A program made the position numbers and the translations under genes. The notes under the pieces are model-generated. The model made no database searches. It saw only the letters and a program-made list of their open reading frames with translations, and was not told where the DNA came from. A stretch of 64,000 nt of DNA from Serratia proteamaculans (GTDB lineage Bacteria; Pseudomonadota; Gammaproteobacteria; Enterobacterales; Enterobacteriaceae). Of the stretch, positions 62,871 through 64,000 are shown in pieces; within the stretch, counting starts at the first letter, position 1, and every line of letters begins with the position of its first letter. Location: positions 186,001-250,000 of the forward strand of contig NZ_WBKI01000005.1 in the NCBI RefSeq assembly GCF_008830365.1. The letters are read 5' to 3'.

Positions 62871-64000
62871 ATGAACAAATACGCATTATGCTTAACCGGC
62901 AGTCTGCTGCTGTGCGGCGGTCTGTTGCTTACCGGCTGCAAGGATCAAAATCCCAAATCTGCACAGCTTCCGCCGCATCCGGTCGGTGTAGTCACCTTGC
63001 GCTCTCAGCCACTGGCAATAAAAACAGAACTGCCGGGTCGCACCAACGCTTACCGCACGGCGGAAGTCCGGCCTCAGGTCAGCGGTATTGTCCTCAAGCG
63101 CCAGTTTGTCGAAGGCAGTGACGTGCAGGCTGGCCAATCGCTGTATCAGATCGACCCGGCCAGCTATCAGGCCGCCTGCGACAGCGCGCTGGGCGATCTG
63201 AAAAAGGCCCAGGCCAGCAGCGAAATAGCGCATCTGACCGTAAAGCGTGAGCAACCGCTGCGGGCCAAAAACTACGTAAGCCCGCAGGAATTCGACACCA
63301 GCGTGGCTCAAGCCAGGCAGGCCGATGCCGACGTCATTGCCGCCCGCGCAGCACTGGAAAGCGCACGCATCAACCTGCAGTACACCAAGGTTATTGCACC
63401 AATCTCCGGGCGCATCGGCAAATCCAGCGTCACCGAAGGTGCGCTGGTGACCTCCAGCCAGAGCAGCGCGCTGGCGACGGTACAACAATTGGATCCGATG
63501 TATGTCGACGTCACCCAGTCCAGCGACGATTTCCTCAAGCTTAAACAGGCTATCGCCTCCGGTACCATTACCCACAACGGCGGCAAAGTGCCGGTCAGCC
63601 TGATCCTGAATAACGGCCAGCGCTATCAGCCTACCGGCACCCTGGAATTCTCCGACGTCACCGTTGACCAAAGCACCGGTTCCATTACCCTGCGCGCCAT
63701 CATCCCTAATCCGCAGCATAGCCTGCTGCCCGGCATGTATGTCCGCGCCGAGATTGACCAGGGGCAGCAGAAAAACGCGCTATTGGTGCCGCAGCAAGGT
63801 ATCACTCGCAACCCGCGCGGCGAAGCCACAGCGCTGATTGTCGACGCCCACAACCAGGCGCAGTTGCGCCAGGTGAACGCCAGCCAGGCGATCGGCGACA
63901 AATGGTTGGTGACGTCGGGGTTGCAGGCCGGCGACAGAGTGATCGTCAGCGGCCTGATGCGCCTGAAGCCGGGCATGAAGGTGCGGGCAACGGAAGAGAC
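62871..64000 (+). CDS. RND efflux periplasmic adaptor (AcrA family), 3'-truncated
   Basis: The frame is open from ATG 62871 to the right edge (at least 376 residues). A signal peptide with lipobox LLTGC (Cys23) makes it a lipid-anchored adaptor. The lipoyl half EVRPQVSGIVLKRQFVEGSDVQAGQSLYQID, a coiled-coil hairpin (~100-165, KNYVSPQEFDTSVAQARQADADV), the second lipoyl half YTKVIAPISGRIGKSSVTEGALV and a beta-barrel (TLEFSDVTVDQSTGSITLRA) follow AcrA/AcrE closely. It would join an AcrB-type pump, presumably encoded just outside the window, to an outer-membrane channel. The IprA-like regulator lies directly upstream. Confidence 0.93.
   Translation, partial: MNKYALCLTGSLLLCGGLLLTGCKDQNPKSAQLPPHPVGVVTLRSQPLAIKTELPGRTNAYRTAEVRPQVSGIVLKRQFVEGSDVQAGQSLYQIDPASYQAACDSALGDLKKAQASSEIAHLTVKREQPLRAKNYVSPQEFDTSVAQARQADADVIAARAALESARINLQYTKVIAPISGRIGKSSVTEGALVTSSQSSALATVQQLDPMYVDVTQSSDDFLKLKQAIASGTITHNGGKVPVSLILNNGQRYQPTGTLEFSDVTVDQSTGSITLRAIIPNPQHSLLPGMYVRAEIDQGQQKNALLVPQQGITRNPRGEATALIVDAHNQAQLRQVNASQAIGDKWLVTSGLQAGDRVIVSGLMRLKPGMKVRATEE

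Overview
The window is chromosomal DNA of an enterobacterium, most likely Serratia. The core gene order (purL-glmY-glrK-qseG-glrR-nadE-glnB, acpS-pdxJ-recO-era-rnc-lepB-lepA, rseCBA-rpoE/nadB, trmN6/srmB, grcA/ung/grpE/nadK/recN/bamE/rnfH-ratA/smpB-ssrA) is that of the Enterobacterales. The genus is suggested by a spermidine dehydrogenase, the phlA-phlB phospholipase pair and the 13-residue tmRNA tag ANDSQFESAALAA. Genus assignment is inference; no search was run.

Region 1 (1-10775, minus strand) is a polyamine catabolic locus. A LysR regulator is followed by an extra aldehyde dehydrogenase, the YdcSTUV-type putrescine/spermidine ABC transporter, the aminobutyraldehyde dehydrogenase PatD, a Tat-exported spermidine dehydrogenase and a translationally coupled cytochrome c that runs off the left edge. 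Together they would oxidise spermidine outside the cytoplasm, pass electrons to a c-type cytochrome, import the products and oxidise the aminoaldehyde to GABA. Two related dispersed repeats and one large palindromic repeat lie in its gaps.

Region 2 (11045-26235) holds PII protein next to glutamine-dependent NAD synthetase, the GlrK/QseG/GlrR system with its sRNA target glmY (sigma-54 promoter, three GlrR boxes), purL with a PurR box, mltF, tadA, a DUF2157 membrane protein and an iron alcohol dehydrogenase. Region 3 (26240-31869) is the N-acetylmuramate locus murQ-murP-pgpC with divergent murR, then an AT-rich phosphoethanolamine transferase gene.

Region 4 (31978-46990) is housekeeping: yfhL, the lepA-to-acpS series, the sigma-E operon (autoregulatory promoter and a 19-codon coupled leader peptide), nadB, trmN6 and srmB. 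Region 5 (46997-56112) contains phlAB with a candidate flagellar sigma-28 promoter, grcA with FNR-like sites, ung, grpE (sigma-32 promoter), nadK, recN (two LexA boxes), bamE, rnfH-ratA, smpB and tmRNA.

Region 6 (56113-64000) is accessory. Directly after tmRNA lies a small module of two unplaced genes with two ~166-bp direct repeats, then a yiaWV-type membrane fusion protein operon with a lipoprotein and a LysR regulator, a Spy/CpxP-like periplasmic protein, an IprA/YaiV-like regulator and the start of an RND efflux adaptor cut by the right edge. The ssrA-proximal module is the least explained part of the window.
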